From Oscillospiraceae bacterium (GTDB lineage: Bacteria > Bacillota > Clostridia > Oscillospirales > Oscillospiraceae), in NCBI GenBank assembly GCA_009776905.1, contig WRMX01000032.1:1-20782 (forward strand): DNA of 20,782 nucleotides. The letters run 5' to 3'. A program made the position numbers and the translations under genes. Below are positions 1 through 7,344 of this stretch, one piece after another; within the stretch, counting starts at the first letter, position 1; each line of letters opens with the position of its first letter. The notes under the pieces were generated by a model. That model did no database searches and was not told the DNA's origin. It saw only the letters and a list, made by a program, of their open reading frames with translations.

Positions 1-130
1 GCGGCAGTCACAGATAGACGCTACCGGCGGCGGTCGCAGATAGACGGTGCCAGCGGCGGTCGCAGATAGACGGTACCGGCGGCGGTCACAGATAGACGCT
101 ACCAGCGGCGGTCATAGGTAGAGCAGGTAG
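1..130. repeat. 26-bp tandem repeat array, at least four copies, open at left edge
   Basis: Units start at 1, 27, 53 and 79 with an exact 26-bp period; a fifth, decayed unit starts at 105. Each copy follows the pattern GCGGCGGTCRCAGATAGACG plus a variable six-base end. Copies 1 and 4 share CGCTACC and copies 2 and 3 share CGGTRCC. The period is not a multiple of three and no supported gene covers it, so this is intergenic, downstream of the metal transporter operon. There are no spacers, so it is not a CRISPR array. The array continues beyond base 1, so the copy number is unknown. Confidence 0.85.
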
Positions 131-148
131 CTTTGGATTGATGCAAAT

Positions 149-173
149 GGGGCCGTGGCATTGCCACGGCCCC
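149..173 (-). terminator. Hairpin downstream of the metal transporter operon, probable terminator
   Basis: GGGGCCGTGGCA, one T, then TGCCACGGCCCC form a perfect 12-bp inverted repeat (in practice an 11-bp stem with a 3-nt loop). It sits about 20 nt after the stop of the last permease gene. The T-tract after it on the minus strand is short (ATTTGCAT), so it is either a weak intrinsic terminator or a 3'-end stabilising hairpin. Confidence 0.65.
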
Positions 174-193
174 ACAAATATTAGACGTTGGAG

Positions 194-1312
194 TCAACCT
201 CCAAAGAGCTTAATCTTTGCCTCCTCAACCATTTGTACTCCTGCCGGCGTTGCAACAATCAGAGCGTGGTCGATAATCGCCTTTTCGTCGTTGAGCAGAG
301 AACATATCGTTTTATCCAGTTTTTTATTATCCCAATGCAAATGTTCCGCAATCGTATTTATGCCGTTCTCTTGAATTTTCTCCGGGCTGTTTTGGTGGTT
401 GCAGATATGGAGAAGCAAGGTCGTTTCGGCATACTCCTTACGATTGCGCTTCTTTCTGATGATTGCTGAAATCAACCCGCGTTTTGGCGCGAAGACAAAT
501 ACCAGCGCAAACAACAATCCCGTCACGACGGCCATGCTGCCCGCGATGGAAACATCGGTATAATGCGCTGCCTGATAGCCCAGTATTCCGCTTATTGCGC
601 CGAAAAGAGCGCTGAGCAGAAGCATGGTCTTCAAATCGTCCGTCAATAAATATGCGGTCATGGGCGGGCCGATCATAAACGCGACCACCAACACCGACCC
701 GACTGCTTCAAAAGCTCCCACTGCCGTCAGCGATACTAGCGTCATCAATCCATAATGGATGATAACGGGAGAAAAGCCCATTACGGCAGCCAACAGCGGG
801 TCAAAAGCAACGACTTTCAATTCTTTGAAAAACAGAACGATAAGCGCGGCATTTATCAACAGCAGGACACCGGAGGTATAGATTGCTTTTGCGCCGATAT
901 CAACGCCAAAGACGACCATTCTGTCAAATGGCGCAAAAGCTAGCTCACCGAGCAAAACGGAGTCCGTGTCCAAATGCACTGAACCTGCATATCGGGTTAT
1001 CAGGATGATAGCAATGGAGAACAACAGCGGGAACACGATACCGATAGCAGAATCCTCCGACACCAGCCGGGTCTTTGTCAACATCTCCGTCAACCATACG
1101 GTTATCACGCCCATGAGAGCGGCGCCGACGATGAGAAACGGCGATCCGAGGTCCTGTGTCAGGAAAAAAGCAAATACTATACCCAGCAAAATCGTGTGAG
1201 TGATGGAGTCGGACATCATGGACATTTTTCTTAGAACGAGAAATACTCCCGGCAAAGCGCATGCGACAGATATAATCACGGCAATCAGTTGTATCTCGAA
1301 AGCAGCGCTCAT
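194..1312 (-). CDS. Metal ABC transporter permease with C-terminal cytosolic extension (TroD/MntD-like)
   Basis: This 372-residue membrane protein of the ABC-3 family (MntD, TroD and ZnuB relatives) is one of the two permease subunits of a Mn/Zn importer. The first ~285 residues hold about eight hydrophobic segments, with the family pattern VLRKMSMMSDSITHTILLG near residue 27. A positively charged stretch (RKKRNRK) follows. The last ~80 residues are soluble, with alternating helices resembling a winged-helix fold; related TroD-type permeases also carry such an extension. I chose the ATG at 1312 because AGGAGGT (1321-1327) precedes it at good spacing and it overlaps the upstream stop as ATGA. 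The frame stays open to 1555, but that stretch overlaps the neighbouring permease gene. It is the last gene of the four-gene operon. Metal specificity cannot be read from it. Confidence 0.92.
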   Translation of the reverse strand: MSAAFEIQLIAVIISVACALPGVFLVLRKMSMMSDSITHTILLGIVFAFFLTQDLGSPFLIVGAALMGVITVWLTEMLTKTRLVSEDSAIGIVFPLLFSIAIILITRYAGSVHLDTDSVLLGELAFAPFDRMVVFGVDIGAKAIYTSGVLLLINAALIVLFFKELKVVAFDPLLAAVMGFSPVIIHYGLMTLVSLTAVGAFEAVGSVLVVAFMIGPPMTAYLLTDDLKTMLLLSALFGAISGILGYQAAHYTDVSIAGSMAVVTGLLFALVFVFAPKRGLISAIIRKKRNRKEYAETTLLLHICNHQNSPEKIQENGINTIAEHLHWDNKKLDKTICSLLNDEKAIIDHALIVATPAGVQMVEEAKIKLFGG

Positions 1313-2223
1313 AATCCCGAACCTCCTTCCGATGCGAGGCGCGCACGGCTCTTCATTCTTGTATAAATTCTGTGGAGAATGCCTCTTCCCGGTGCGAAGA
1401 GCAAGCTGAAAACGGTGATTGCGGTAATGCACACCACTATAACCGGGCCGGTCGGGACTCCCGCGACAGCAGAGCTTATCAGCGTGCCCGTAACCCCGGA
1501 AGCAGCCCCGAAGATTGCGGCAAGCAAGACCATCAACCACAAGCGATTTGACCATTGCCTTGCTGCAACCGCAGGCGCGATGAGCATTGCGCTCATAAGC
1601 ACGACTCCCACAGTCTCCAAACCGATGATAATTGCAAGAACGATGAGAAACGACAGGAGAAGATTCAACTTGCCCGTCCCGAAACCAATGGTTTCGGCAT
1701 ATTCAATGTCGAATGAAAAGAGCTTGAACTCTTTCCAGAACAAAATCGTTATAACTAATAGAACCGCTCCGCAGATTGCCATTAAGACAACATCCCGCTG
1801 AAGCATTGTTGAGGCTTGCCCATATATAAAGCGTTTGAGCCCCGCTTGATTTGCATTGGGCACTTTCTGGGAATATGTCAGCAAAACAAGACCAAGGCCG
1901 AAAAACACGGACATAACGAGAGCGAGAGCGCTGTCAAATCTAATGCGGGAATTTCTGACAATGCGAGTAATCAGAAATGTTGCTGCAAGCCCGGTTAATA
2001 ATGCGCCCAATAACAGCACCTCGGTATTTTTGCTGCCTGTCAATAAGAACGCCATTACGACACCGGGCAAGGCAGCGTGGGACACGCCGTCCCCCAGCAG
2101 GCTCTGCTTGCGGAGCACAGCAAAGCTCCCAAGCACGCCACTGATGACGCCGAGCAGAGCAGACCCGAGCGCGACAGTTTGGAAAGTATAATCGCTTAAA
2201 AGCGCGGATAATGATTCCATCAT
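1309..2223 (-). CDS. Metal ABC transporter permease (TroC/MntC-like)
   Basis: This 304-residue ABC-3 family integral membrane protein partners the next gene to form the channel of a Mn/Zn importer. About eight hydrophobic segments are visible. The family motif VLRKQSLLGDGVSHAALPG lies near residue 37, and a cytoplasmic coupling region follows in the second half (ETVGVVLMSAMLIAPA). The length is typical of TroC/MntC. The first ATG (2221-2223) overlaps the ATPase stop as ATGA. A second in-frame ATG follows at once (2218-2220) and lies at better distance from the AGAGGTG ribosome binding site, so the true start may be one codon later. The 3' end overlaps the next permease by 4 bp, indicating translational coupling. 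Confidence 0.93.
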   Translation of the reverse strand: MMESLSALLSDYTFQTVALGSALLGVISGVLGSFAVLRKQSLLGDGVSHAALPGVVMAFLLTGSKNTEVLLLGALLTGLAATFLITRIVRNSRIRFDSALALVMSVFFGLGLVLLTYSQKVPNANQAGLKRFIYGQASTMLQRDVVLMAICGAVLLVITILFWKEFKLFSFDIEYAETIGFGTGKLNLLLSFLIVLAIIIGLETVGVVLMSAMLIAPAVAARQWSNRLWLMVLLAAIFGAASGVTGTLISSAVAGVPTGPVIVVCITAITVFSLLFAPGRGILHRIYTRMKSRARLASEGGSGL

Positions 2224-2969
2224 GTCACCTCTTTCGTCAGGAGGCCGCGATTTCCATATGCTATCCCAAGGTTTTCTTCATTAAAGACATCGCCAACAAG
2301 ACCATTTGCCACAATACGGAGATTAATCAGAATGACCCAGTCAAAATAGTCTGCGACTGTTTGCAGATCATGGTGCACCACGATGACTGTTTTTCCTTGC
2401 TCTTTTAGTTGCTTAAGCAAAAGCACGATCGACTTTTCCGTCTGCGCGTCCACTCCCTTAAAAGGTTCGTCCATCAGATAAATATCAGCCTGCTGGATAA
2501 GAGCCCGCGCCAGAAAAACCCTCTGCTGCTGCCCGCCGGACAATTGGCTGATCTGTCGTGAAGCGAACTCCCGCATCCCAACGCTATCCAATGTTTCCAG
2601 CGCCATAGCTTTGTCCAAACTGCCCGGGCGTTTGAACCAACCCAAATGCCCATATCTGCCCATCATGACAACATCAAGCACGGTCGCAGGGAAGTCCCAG
2701 TCCACGCTGCCGCTCTGCGGGACATATGCAACTTTGTTTCTCAACCTGCCATTCTTAATTTCCTTGTCGCTGAAGTCCACGCCCCCGGATAATGGCTTAA
2801 TGAGTCCGACCATAGCTTTGATCAATGTAGTTTTGCCGGCTCCGTTCGGACCGATCACGGCCGCAAGCCTCCCTGCCGGGATGCTGAGGTCAATATCCCA
2901 TAAAACAGGCTTCGTGCCATATGCGACAGTTAAGTCGTGTACTTCGACAGCATAATCTTCATTTTGCAT
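2220..2969 (-). CDS. Metal ABC transporter ATP-binding protein (TroB/MntB-like)
   Basis: This 249-residue cytosolic ATPase energises the importer. Visible ABC motifs in order are Walker A GPNGAGKTT (about residue 40), a Q-loop with PQSGSVDWDFPATV (about 84), the signature LSGGQQQR (143), Walker B YLMDEP (164), a D-loop and the switch histidine in VVHHD (200). The Q-loop sequence PQ..SVDWDFP is characteristic of the Mn/Zn-chelate group. A GTG ten codons upstream (2999) keeps the frame open, but AAGGAG at 2978-2983 lies eight bases before the ATG at 2969, so I use that start. It lies between the binding-protein gene and the first permease, and its stop overlaps the permease start. Confidence 0.95.
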   Translation of the reverse strand: MQNEDYAVEVHDLTVAYGTKPVLWDIDLSIPAGRLAAVIGPNGAGKTTLIKAMVGLIKPLSGGVDFSDKEIKNGRLRNKVAYVPQSGSVDWDFPATVLDVVMMGRYGHLGWFKRPGSLDKAMALETLDSVGMREFASRQISQLSGGQQQRVFLARALIQQADIYLMDEPFKGVDAQTEKSIVLLLKQLKEQGKTVIVVHHDLQTVADYFDWVILINLRIVANGLVGDVFNEENLGIAYGNRGLLTKEVT

Positions 2970-3016
2970 TTCGCGCGCTCCTTTTTGAGGGCTGTTCACG
3001 CATAAACGGAACAGCC

Positions 3017-3982
3017 TTACTTTAATGCATCGACAATGGTATCAATATTAGCCTTGAACGTCAGTATATATGTGTCGTGGCCGGAAGTCGCATCACCGAG
3101 CGAGTCGGAATAGAGTTCCCCTCCAATTTCAACATTAAAATCGCGAGCTTTGACAGCAGCTTGAAGCGCTTCGATGTTTCTTGGCGGCACAGATGATTCG
3201 ACAAATATCGCTTTGATTCTGTTTTCCGCAATGAATGAGGCCAGGTTGCTGACATCGGCGGTTCCCGCTTCCGCATCGGTGCTGATGCCTTGCAACCCCA
3301 AAACTTCAAAGCCATATGCTCTGCCGAAGTAACGGAACGCATCGTGCGCGGTGACAAGAACGCGCTGGTTTTCCGATATCTCGTCGACGCGCTCTTTGAT
3401 GTATCGTTCCAATTCATCCAGCTCGGCCAGATATTTTTCCATGTTTGTTTTGTAATTGTCGCTGTTGTCCGGGTCTATTTCTGCAAGGCGAGCTGCGACA
3501 TGCTTAGCCGAAGCTTTCCATATCGATACATCGAACCATATGTGGGGGTCATGTATTTCGGGGTTGATTTCGTCCGATAAGAGCATTGCTTCGGCGATTC
3601 CGTCTTCTGCACATATGATGTTGCGTCCTGATTTCGCGAGCGCTGCAAATACGTATCCCATTTTGCCTTCAAGATGCAGGCCGTTGTATAAAACAACGTT
3701 CGCATCTTGCATTTTTGTTACGTCTCCTGCGCTGGCCTGGTAGAGGTGCGGATCGATTCCGGGCCCCATCAGAGCAGTGACTTTGACGCATTCGCCTCCG
3801 ATAGATACGGCCATGTCATATAGCATTGTTGTAGTGGTGATGATGGCCAATTTGCCGTCTGTATTTTCCATTGTTCGTTTCTCACAGCTTGCGGAAATAC
3901 TGCATAATATGGCCAATATTAGTATAAGCGGCATCATCGAAAATGTCGCTGTTTTTCGTCTTTTTTCAACGTATTTTTCCAC
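3017..3982 (-). CDS. Metal ABC transporter substrate-binding lipoprotein (TroA/ZnuA/MntA family)
   Basis: This 321-residue extracytoplasmic receptor belongs to the cluster A-I family. The N-terminus has basic residues (EKRRK), a hydrophobic stretch (about 17-30) and a lipobox-like end SISASC with Cys33, so it is probably membrane-anchored by lipid. Likely metal ligands are His79 (DPHLYQ), His147 (DPHIWFD), His213 (VTAHDAF) and Asp303 (GHDTY). A third His, rather than the Glu found in strict Mn receptors such as PsaA, is the TroA/ZnuA pattern, so Zn and Mn both remain possible. There is no His-rich loop as in many ZnuA proteins. The start is a GTG with an AGGTGG-like site upstream; internal ATGs at residues 16-17 are less likely because they would remove the basic n-region. 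It is the first gene of the importer operon. Confidence 0.93.
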   Translation of the reverse strand: MEKYVEKRRKTATFSMMPLILILAILCSISASCEKRTMENTDGKLAIITTTTMLYDMAVSIGGECVKVTALMGPGIDPHLYQASAGDVTKMQDANVVLYNGLHLEGKMGYVFAALAKSGRNIICAEDGIAEAMLLSDEINPEIHDPHIWFDVSIWKASAKHVAARLAEIDPDNSDNYKTNMEKYLAELDELERYIKERVDEISENQRVLVTAHDAFRYFGRAYGFEVLGLQGISTDAEAGTADVSNLASFIAENRIKAIFVESSVPPRNIEALQAAVKARDFNVEIGGELYSDSLGDATSGHDTYILTFKANIDTIVDALK

Positions 3983-4083
3983 AATATCTCACCACCTCAC
4001 TATCTTTTTACCACATATTTTCAAACTATTCAATAATATTGTGTGAATTTTGAAGCCTAACCCCTGTCAATGAGGAATGCAAA
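3983..4083 (-). promoter_or_regulatory. Leader of the metal importer operon, probable promoter region
   Basis: The operon needs a promoter here, because the 220-bp inverted-repeat element lies just upstream. A modest candidate on the minus strand is TTGAAT (4028-4033), a 17-bp spacer, then TAAAAA (4005-4010), which would give a leader of about 20 nt. A perfect TTGACA (4065-4070) has no acceptable -10 at 16-18 bp. GGTTAGGC lies next to it and resembles half of a DtxR-type operator, but I see no symmetric partner. Confidence 0.3.
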
Positions 4084-4164
4084 TATGCGCGAAACAGGCA
4101 GCCTGAATGGCAGCATGAGGCGATTTCGCAGAAAACAAGCACTGCTTTGGAGCGGCGTAGCTGT

Positions 4165-4187
4165 AAAAACGGCATGGATGCCGTTTT
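4165..4187 (-). terminator. Intrinsic terminator candidate ending the tad operon
   Basis: On the minus strand the sequence reads AAAACGGCAT, CC, ATGCCGTTTTT: a 10-bp stem with a two-base centre and a five-T run. It is nearly symmetric, so it could also act on the plus strand. It lies inside the 220-bp inverted-repeat element, about 150 nt after the stop of the last tad gene. Confidence 0.55.
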
Positions 4188-4195
4188 AGCCGATT

Positions 4196-4213
4196 CACGG
4201 CATGGATGCCGTG
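4196..4213. repeat. Second inner hairpin of the inverted-repeat element
   Basis: CACGGCAT, GG, ATGCCGTG: an 8-bp perfect stem that repeats the core of the hairpin at 4165-4187 thirty bases away. It has no T-run, so it is not a terminator by itself. Confidence 0.65.
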
Positions 4214-4335
4214 TTGAGGCGCTAAGCGGAGCAAACCAAAGGAGTGCTATGTTTTCGCGAAATCCAGCCGTAGCTGCCATTCAGGCTGCCTGTTTCGCGC
4301 ATAGTGCGCATATCATTAATATTGCGTATCGCTTG

Positions 4336-5895
4336 TTATTGTTCCCATACGTAATCGGCGCCGCAATTGCCAAACGACACACGAGAACCGCGCTGAACCT
4401 TATAAGGCGTATTTGGCGGAAGCTTCTGCCCGTCGATAAAAGTACCCGCGCTCGACGACAAATCGACTATGCTATACCCATCAAAATGACGCTCGATGGC
4501 CGCATGACGCCGGCTGACAGCCTTTGTCGCTCTGTCAAACTCAAAACTGGATTGCCTTCGACCGATTGCGGCATCATAGCGCCCAACAGTAAACACTTCA
4601 CCTTCCGCAATGGAAACATCAATACCCGGAGGAAGCGACGTATTCCCGACCAGTCTGAGCCAAGCACCATTGGCCGTCTCGTATGGCAGCTTGATGGTCA
4701 CGTCAGATGGCTCAAAAGAAGGCTGATATGACTGCACCATCGGCCTGACCAACTCGCTCAAAGGCTGTGGCGCCATAGAAGGAGACGGCGGCTGGGCATA
4801 AATGGAATCCATGGGGCTTCTGCTGCCGGTATCTTTCTTTTTGCTGCCGACGCCACCGGAAACACTGCTGTCTTTTGCCTTTTTCTCTCGCCTGCTCCGG
4901 CCATCATTATGCTGTATATCATGCTCGTTGCCCTTTTTTGCAGCCTTGCCCTTCGGTGGGATATCGATGACAATATCTCCGGCAGATTCCGGGAAACCGT
5001 TCCTGTGCATATATGCGCTGGCCTCAGCGATGATAGACATATCTTCCTTTGGAATTGTATTCTCCGGCATGACATATGATTTGCGCTGAGCGGGATAAAG
5101 CGGTTGAGCAGGCACGAAAGCAGGATGGACTATTGAGTTCGGGATGTTCGAAGACTGCTGCTTCATGTTAGGCTGCTGCTTCATGTTCGGCTGCTGGTTA
5201 TTGTTCGGCGTAACACCCATGTTCGGCGAAGCACCCATGTTTGGCGGCGCACCCATGCTAGGCGGCGCACCAATGTTCGGCGGCGCACCCATGTTTGGCG
5301 GAGAATTCACCAGCGGCGGATTTGCGGCAGGAGGGTTCATGATCGGCGGAGGAGTCATAGAGCTATATGGGGCCAGCATTTGTAAAAACGCTTTCGGATT
5401 GAACTCCATCATAATAAACCGCAAGACCTTGTTCTCCAAATCTGCATCGGTAACTGTAATCTGCCTCGAAAACTCGACAGCCATATCTTTCAGAGTGTTA
5501 TATTCCGAGCAATCATGCATAGACGGGATATAGACATAACTTACATTCCCGGAAGCTTTGTCGCAATAGAGATATCTCACATCCAACACGAACGAATAGG
5601 GCCTCAAAAACCAATCTCCGCAATCCAGCAAAGGGTTTAAGACACCGGACCACAATTCAACATATTCCTTCGGGTTGCGGTCGCCCGCGAGATGCTGCAG
5701 TTTGCTGCACTGGCCGACTTGGTATACAAACTCGATTTGCCCGTCCACGACCCTGTGGCGAAAAGGAAGCAGAAAACCGGGTTTGTCTTCCATGATCGTG
5801 TTCAACGCCTTACGATCCAAATCAGCTTCGGGCATCTTCACAATCAATGATGCTCCTGATAAAACGTCGTTTTTGCTTTGTATTTCGTAAATCAT
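4336..5895 (-). CDS. FHA-domain protein with DUF6382-like N-terminus, last gene of the tad operon
   Basis: This 519-residue, probably cytosolic protein has three parts. Residues 1-170 form a folded domain resembling the DUF6382 region found before FHA domains in Clostridia tad loci. Residues ~178-255 are a Pro/Asn/Met-rich linker with tandem PPNMGA and QPNMK units, and a charged linker (~290-400) follows. Residues ~421-519 are an FHA domain, a phosphothreonine-binding module, with VGRYD, VSRRHA and DLSSSAGTFIDG. The last motif departs from the usual S-T-N-G-T..N-G at two positions. The ATG at 5895 has AAGGAG (5903-5908) and overlaps the WG-repeat gene's stop as ATGA; the longer open frame to 6042 has no such support. 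It may read a Ser/Thr kinase signal and pass it to pilus assembly. The phospho-ligand is unknown. Confidence 0.88.
   Translation of the reverse strand: MIYEIQSKNDVLSGASLIVKMPEADLDRKALNTIMEDKPGFLLPFRHRVVDGQIEFVYQVGQCSKLQHLAGDRNPKEYVELWSGVLNPLLDCGDWFLRPYSFVLDVRYLYCDKASGNVSYVYIPSMHDCSEYNTLKDMAVEFSRQITVTDADLENKVLRFIMMEFNPKAFLQMLAPYSSMTPPPIMNPPAANPPLVNSPPNMGAPPNIGAPPSMGAPPNMGASPNMGVTPNNNQQPNMKQQPNMKQQSSNIPNSIVHPAFVPAQPLYPAQRKSYVMPENTIPKEDMSIIAEASAYMHRNGFPESAGDIVIDIPPKGKAAKKGNEHDIQHNDGRSRREKKAKDSSVSGGVGSKKKDTGSRSPMDSIYAQPPSPSMAPQPLSELVRPMVQSYQPSFEPSDVTIKLPYETANGAWLRLVGNTSLPPGIDVSIAEGEVFTVGRYDAAIGRRQSSFEFDRATKAVSRRHAAIERHFDGYSIVDLSSSAGTFIDGQKLPPNTPYKVQRGSRVSFGNCGADYVWEQ
5214..5310 (-). repeat. 18-bp coding repeats for PPNMGA units
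   Basis: About five imperfect 18-bp units (CCCATGTTYGGCGGCGCA-like on the plus strand) encode PPNMGA variants in the FHA-protein linker. Two QPNMK units (about 5161-5195) adjoin. Such in-frame repeats usually vary in number between strains. Confidence 0.75.
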
Positions 5896-7205
5896 AAACT
5901 TACTCCTTTTTTGTATTCGTGTAGTGTGATGAACCGCCAGCCGCCTTCTGTCAATATCGGAGCGTCGCCATCCGTAAAACTCTTTGCCTCCAAGAACTGC
6001 GGCTCTATGGCGATGGCGCCGTTGGCGTTGATGTACCCCCATAACTCGCCCTGCCGCACAGCTGCCAAATGCTGTACAAAGGATAGTGCGTCATCAAATG
6101 AATAATCAATCATGACAGTACCGTCAATGTCAATGAATCCCCATTTTCCGCCATTTTTGACGGCAGCGTACCCTATATCGGCAAATGGACGCGCGTCCTC
6201 ATATGGCCCCCCGACTGCTTGGCCATTGACATACAAATAAACTCCGCCGTTTGTCAGCGCAAAAACCGCTCCACGTATATGGCATCTCCCGAGCTCATCA
6301 CTTATGATTCCATCAAATTCTGCAGGTAGCAGCCAGTCATAAGCGGTATTGACGACGCCCCACTTTCCATCAATTTTGGCAGCCGCATATCCGCCTGAAT
6401 ACATGCCGATTTCTTCAAATGAAACTGTGCCGAGGGCAAACTCGCCCGTAGCTCTATACCATCGATCATCAATAAGAAATGGTATGCGATCATTGGCATA
6501 ATTGCCGAAAGTAAACGCATCTGCTTTAAGCTTTGCGATTCTGTTGTTGTCGATGTTGACAGCATAAACTTCATCGTCTTTCATAACGATCGCGCGGTCG
6601 ATGTCGAATGTGCTGATTCTGTCATATATGCAAGGCAAAATCAGGCGGCCGTCAGAAGCGGCCAACCCCCACAAGCCATCTTTTTGCACCTGGATCGTCG
6701 AATGATATATTGCGGTCACATAATCATAGGCTCCATGATTCATTTGGAACGCATATCTGTTTTGCTCATATAATGCGACAAGCGCCTCATCGCCTGTTTT
6801 TTCGATGCCGGTCCTCAAGATTTCCAATGCAACGGGGATTTTTGCCAATTCAAGATAATACATCGCAGCTTCGGCAAAAACGCCGGGAACCGCATCAGTC
6901 CTGTTCATTTGCAATGATAGAAGATCAGCATACTTTAAGCTGAACCCCCTGGTGTCCAATAGCGCAATGTAAGCTGTTTTTAATGCTTCTTCGGCATCTA
7001 GCGTATGCGCGGTTTTATATCCTATCGCTTCTTCCAAAAGCGGCACGGCGCGGATGTATATGCCGTCGCTCATCAACTCTGCAGCTTTTTCCATCAACTC
7101 AAATTGCTTTGCTTCTGCAGATTTTGCGTTGATGGCGATCAGCCATGAGACGGCTAAAAGGGTAAGACACCCCAAGCCTATCAATATTCTGCTCCACTTC
7201 TTCAT
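5892..7205 (-). CDS. Membrane-anchored WG-repeat protein in the tad operon
   Basis: This 437-residue protein has an N-terminal hydrophobic segment (about 6-27) after MKKWSR, suggesting an uncleaved anchor or signal peptide with the rest outside the membrane. Residues ~30-150 are helical and TPR-like (paired helices such as AEAAMYYLELAKIPVALEIL). The remainder is a WG-repeat domain with at least four copies: DGLWGLAASDG, DGKWGVVNTAYD, GGKWGFIDIDG and GELWGYINANG, each followed by a (Y/F)D or similar end. The start at 7205 has AGGAGGG (7213-7219) seven bases upstream. The stop overlaps the FHA gene's start (ATGA), so the two proteins are made together. WG-repeat domains are thought to be beta-structured interaction surfaces; the partner here is unknown. 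Confidence 0.88.
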   Translation of the reverse strand: MKKWSRILIGLGCLTLLAVSWLIAINAKSAEAKQFELMEKAAELMSDGIYIRAVPLLEEAIGYKTAHTLDAEEALKTAYIALLDTRGFSLKYADLLSLQMNRTDAVPGVFAEAAMYYLELAKIPVALEILRTGIEKTGDEALVALYEQNRYAFQMNHGAYDYVTAIYHSTIQVQKDGLWGLAASDGRLILPCIYDRISTFDIDRAIVMKDDEVYAVNIDNNRIAKLKADAFTFGNYANDRIPFLIDDRWYRATGEFALGTVSFEEIGMYSGGYAAAKIDGKWGVVNTAYDWLLPAEFDGIISDELGRCHIRGAVFALTNGGVYLYVNGQAVGGPYEDARPFADIGYAAVKNGGKWGFIDIDGTVMIDYSFDDALSFVQHLAAVRQGELWGYINANGAIAIEPQFLEAKSFTDGDAPILTEGGWRFITLHEYKKGVSL

Positions 7206-7227
7206 ATGAACGCCCTCCTGATGGGTT

Positions 7228-7246
7228 GTGGGTGCGCGAGCCCCAC
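7228..7246. repeat. GC-rich hairpin upstream of the WG-repeat gene
   Basis: GTGGG ... CCCAC (7228-7246, inner GCGCGAG) forms a short stem just upstream of the AGGAGGG of the WG-repeat gene, in the 139-bp gap after the peptidase gene. It resembles the intergenic GTGGGGCTC hairpins near 12240 and 20270. The rest of this gap shows no gene or clear promoter. Confidence 0.4.
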
Positions 7247-7344
7247 TTTGGGTGTGCTTGGGTCGAAAACTCCTGACTCCTTTGTTCCGTCGTCACATCC
7301 GCGAGGCCGCGCGCCATGCGCAAGAAACTAGATTGCATGGTTTT

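Larger units (their letters stand above)
4084..4303. mobile_element. 220-bp MITE-like element with 31-bp perfect terminal inverted repeats
   Basis: TATGCGCGAAACAGGCAGCC and the following 11 bases (4084-4114) recur exactly as the reverse complement at 4273-4303. Imperfect pairing continues inward for about 40 bp per arm (ATTTCGC, GAAAACA, AGCACT, CTTTGG shared). The centre holds two copies of ACGGCATGGATGCCGT as separate hairpins. The ends read TA/TGCGCG and CGCGCA/TA, which would fit insertion at a TA dinucleotide as for Tc1/mariner or IS630-type MITEs, but no longer target duplication is visible. There is no coding capacity. It fills most of the 353-bp gap between the FHA gene and the metal importer. 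It could instead be a locally formed structured terminator; finding other genomic copies would decide. Confidence 0.6.

Noticed and set aside
1..130. Possible CRISPR array
   Set aside because: The 26-bp units are directly adjacent with no spacers, and no cas gene is near.
1313..1555. 81-residue N-terminal extension of the last permease
   Set aside because: It overlaps the coding region of the preceding permease, and the ATG at 1312 has a strong ribosome binding site and ATGA coupling.
4065..4070. Perfect TTGACA as a promoter for the metal importer
   Set aside because: No acceptable -10 sequence lies 16-18 bp downstream; a weaker pair at 4005-4033 is more plausible.
4147..4731. Plus-strand frame crossing the inverted-repeat element and FHA gene end
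   Set aside because: It is antisense to the FHA domain and starts inside a hairpin-rich non-coding element.
4336..7205. Novel defence or toxin system formed by the FHA and WG-repeat genes
   Set aside because: Overlapping starts and stops and the continuous tad gene order tie them to pilus assembly; no nuclease, toxin or immunity motif is visible.
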